This document shows, piece by piece, positions 5,048-6,584 of a stretch of 6,584 nt of DNA (position 1 is the stretch's first letter; every line of letters starts with the position of its first letter). Under the pieces are notes generated by a model. It was given only the letters and a program-made list of their open reading frames with translations, did no database searches and was not told the origin of the DNA. A program made the position numbers and the translations under genes. The stretch comes from Clostridiaceae bacterium. Lineage in GTDB: Bacteria; Bacillota; Clostridia; Lutisporales; Lutisporaceae. The stretch lies in contig DPSW01000293.1 of NCBI GenBank assembly GCA_003527145.1, positions 14,634 through 21,217 of the forward strand. The letters are read 5' to 3'.

Positions 5048-5809
5048 CTAATAAAACACTCCTTCCATTATTTCCGTAATTCTATTAGAAGCATTGATCA
5101 ATGCTTTTGATATGAGATCAATTTTTTCTTTATCTATTCTCACGCTGGGTGCAATTGTAGACAAGGCGCATATGACTCTTCCGTTATGATCGATTACGGG
5201 AACTCCTATAGCAGTGATCATATCTTCAAATTCCTCAATCTCCAAAGTATAGCCTCTTACCCTTGAGTCTTCCAGCTCCTTTGAAAGCCTCTCCAGGTCC
5301 TTTGAGGTATTGGGAAGATATTTTTTAAGATCTTCCGGCTTCAAATTTACTAGAAAAGCTTTTCCTGCAGCAGTGCTTGTAAGAGGAATCTTCCTCCCTA
5401 TCTTAAGAAATGCCCTGAGAGTATATTTGGATTCACAGCCCGTTATGCATACTGCTTCATTATCATCCCTGATAAACAGATTCGTCGTTTCTCCTGTTTC
5501 CTGGACACACTCTTCAAGTATCGGAGTCACCCTGGAGAAATAATTTTCCGGTTTTCTTCCTCCCAGCCATGCAAAAAATATCTCCGGACCGATATCGTAT
5601 TTTCTAGTTATCTTATTTTGGCTTATAAAGCCTTCTTCCATCAAAGTCTTCAGCAAATGATGAACGGTGCTTACATTGTAGCCCAATGCTTTTTCTATAT
5701 CTGAAAGGTTTACCTCATCATCTGCATCTATTATATATTTAAGTATCTTCAAGCTTTTTTGCACAGATTTTATCAACCCGCTGCTTCCATTATCAGCTTT
5801 GTTTGTCAT
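5048..5809 (-). CDS. IclR-family transcriptional regulator
   Basis: This 253-residue protein has the normal IclR length and layout. The N-terminal winged helix-turn-helix spans about 12-72 (SVQKSLKILKYI, then LSDIEKALGYNVSTVHHLLKTL and EEGFISQ). The C-terminal effector-binding domain spans about 88-250, with IPLTSTAAGKAFLV (141-154) matching the family's conserved P-x-x-x-x-A-x-GKA stretch, then RGYTLEIEEFEDMITAIGVPV (185-205) and GRVICALSTIAPSVR (210-224). Such proteins bind operators as dimers or tetramers and respond to small metabolites. The start has AGAGGAG (5818-5824) 8 nt upstream. It is divergent from a CodB-like permease, which is its likely target along with itself. The ligand may be a pyrimidine or related nitrogen compound, but that is inferred only from the neighbour. 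The gene stops with TAG exactly where the repeat element begins. Confidence 0.93.
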   Translation of the reverse strand: MTNKADNGSSGLIKSVQKSLKILKYIIDADDEVNLSDIEKALGYNVSTVHHLLKTLMEEGFISQNKITRKYDIGPEIFFAWLGGRKPENYFSRVTPILEECVQETGETTNLFIRDDNEAVCITGCESKYTLRAFLKIGRKIPLTSTAAGKAFLVNLKPEDLKKYLPNTSKDLERLSKELEDSRVRGYTLEIEEFEDMITAIGVPVIDHNGRVICALSTIAPSVRIDKEKIDLISKALINASNRITEIMEGVFY

Positions 5810-6155
5810 CTATTTTTCTCCTCTCATCAACAATATTAAACGAGACTTAATTCGCGGTGCCGACGCATTCCTATTTCTAAAACTGCATAGCTTTCTGCAA
5901 TACAAATCAGTATAAACGGTAACAACAAGCTTATCTGCACCGTACGTACCGATCTATCTGAACGGTTGAATTCTTAGTCATGAATTACCATTTCACAGAC
6001 TGAAAAGAATTACATTATTACTATACTATCATAAATATTCAATAAAAGGTAATCAATATGTGCAGTAAAATATTATAAAAATTTTTCACAAAAAAAAGAG
6101 GAAATTTTACGAAAATATAGAATATATAAATTAATTTCATATCCCACAAATATAT

Positions 6156-6170
6156 TTTCATATTATGAAA
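6156..6170. promoter_or_regulatory. Palindrome TTTCATA-T-TATGAAA, candidate operator
   Basis: Two perfect 7-bp arms flank a single T, 2 nt before the ribosome binding site of the permease gene. IclR-family regulators often bind A/T-rich TGAAA/TTTCA-type palindromes, so this is a candidate site for the adjacent regulator. In RNA it would be a poor hairpin because of the 1-nt centre. Confidence 0.4.
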
Positions 6171-6172
6171 TC

Positions 6173-6180
6173 AAGGAGGT
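6173..6180 (+). promoter_or_regulatory. Strong ribosome binding site of the permease gene
   Basis: AAGGAGGT fully matches the anti-Shine-Dalgarno sequence. Spacing is 6 nt to ATG 6187 and only 3 nt to ATG 6184, which favours 6187. Confidence 0.8.
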
Positions 6181-6186
6181 TTAATG

Positions 6187-6584
6187 ATGGGTGAAAACAA
6201 AAATCAGAATCAAAACCATGATAAGGATTATCCATTAGATCATGTACCTCAAAGCGCTAGAGTCGGCCTTCTTTCTCTCTCAGCAGTTTTGTTAGGACTA
6301 ACCTTCTTCAGCCCTACAATGGTTGCAGGCGGGCAAGTAGCTGCCTCATTCGGTCTGAACAAATTCATGACTGCTATGATTCTCGGAAACTTGATTCTTG
6401 GTCTCTACGTTGCAATTATGTCTGTTATCGGTACTAAAACAGGTTTAACTTCAGTTCTATTGTCTCGCTATACTCTTGGAACGGGCGGTTCCAAATGGGC
6501 CAGCTTCTTATTGGGGGGCACACAGCTGGGCTGGTACGCCGTTTCTGCCGCATATGTTGCAGAAATTTTTGTTAAAGCTCTCAA
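6187..6584 (+). CDS. codB: CodB-like cytosine permease, NCS1 family (3' end outside window)
   Basis: The visible 132 residues are the N-terminal part of a nucleobase:cation symporter-1 protein of usually about 400-440 residues, an inner-membrane carrier for cytosine or a similar base. After a polar, Asn/Gln-rich tail come VPQSARVGLLSL (20-31), LLGLTFFSPTMVAGG (35-49), ILGNLILGLYVAIM (66-79), IGTKTGLTSVLLSRYTLG (82-99) and LLGGTQLGWYAVS (109-121), which follow the E. coli CodB pattern closely. About three membrane helices are visible (25-48, 58-82, 104-128). ATG 6187 is preferred over the adjacent in-frame ATG 6184 because AAGGAGGT (6173-6180) is better spaced. It is divergent from an IclR-type regulator. 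The substrate could be another pyrimidine or purine. Confidence 0.92.
   Translation, partial: MGENKNQNQNHDKDYPLDHVPQSARVGLLSLSAVLLGLTFFSPTMVAGGQVAASFGLNKFMTAMILGNLILGLYVAIMSVIGTKTGLTSVLLSRYTLGTGGSKWASFLLGGTQLGWYAVSAAYVAEIFVKAL

Larger units (their letters stand above)
5810..6186. promoter_or_regulatory. Divergent control region between iclR-type and codB-type genes
   Basis: This 377-bp gap has no supported gene. It holds the promoters of both divergent genes, though no -35/-10 pair stands out. The half near the permease (about 6000-6172) is extremely A-T rich. Candidate rightward elements are TTCACA (5992-5997) with TATTAC (6016-6021) 18 bp on, and a second TTCACA at 6085-6090 without a good -10. 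Near the regulator are repeated ACGGT/ACCGT words (5916-5966), including the 8-bp palindrome GTACGTAC (5942-5949), and an imperfect inverted repeat at 5964-5990. No purine-type riboswitch core was recognised. Confidence 0.55.

Noticed and set aside
5826..6172. Purine or other riboswitch before the permease gene
   Set aside because: The region is extremely A-T rich without the conserved purine aptamer core or a paired terminator/antiterminator; only short palindromes were found.

Overview
The window looks like chromosomal DNA from a spore-forming, low-to-moderate GC Firmicute, most likely a member of the Clostridia. This rests on a CotS-family spore-coat kinase, strong AGGAGG-type ribosome binding sites, heavy use of ATA and AGA/AGG codons, and very AT-rich intergenic DNA. 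Six protein genes are supported. The first and last run off the window edges.

Left part (1-2310): a CotS-family spore coat kinase-like gene reads leftward off the window. Divergent from it are a small gene for a free-standing ATP-cone domain and then a GT4-family glycosyltransferase. A CotS-type kinase-fold protein near a GT4 enzyme recalls the cotS/cotSA pair of Bacillus, so a role in spore-surface carbohydrate is a reasonable inference.

Middle (2311-5047): a 740-residue lipoprotein of unknown function starts at 2481, not at the first in-frame ATG. It reads as an NTF2-like N-terminal domain, a second alpha/beta domain, and two segments that look like transglutaminase folds lacking the catalytic Cys and His. 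Repetitive DNA lies on both sides of this gene. The 344-bp gap downstream is an elaborate, roughly symmetrical repeat element. It has inverted heptamer arrays starting at the stop codons of both convergent genes, shared modules A and B in both arms, decamer arrays, and a long central hairpin that may terminate transcription from both sides. Modules A and B also occur, in the opposite order, just upstream of the lipoprotein gene.

Right part (5048-6584): an IclR-family regulator reads leftward. Divergent from it, across a 377-bp AT-rich control region, is the start of a CodB-like cytosine permease (NCS1 family). The usual logic of such pairs is that the IclR protein controls the transporter and any catabolic genes beyond the window in response to a small ligand. 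The left and right parts appear functionally unrelated and are separated by the repeat element.
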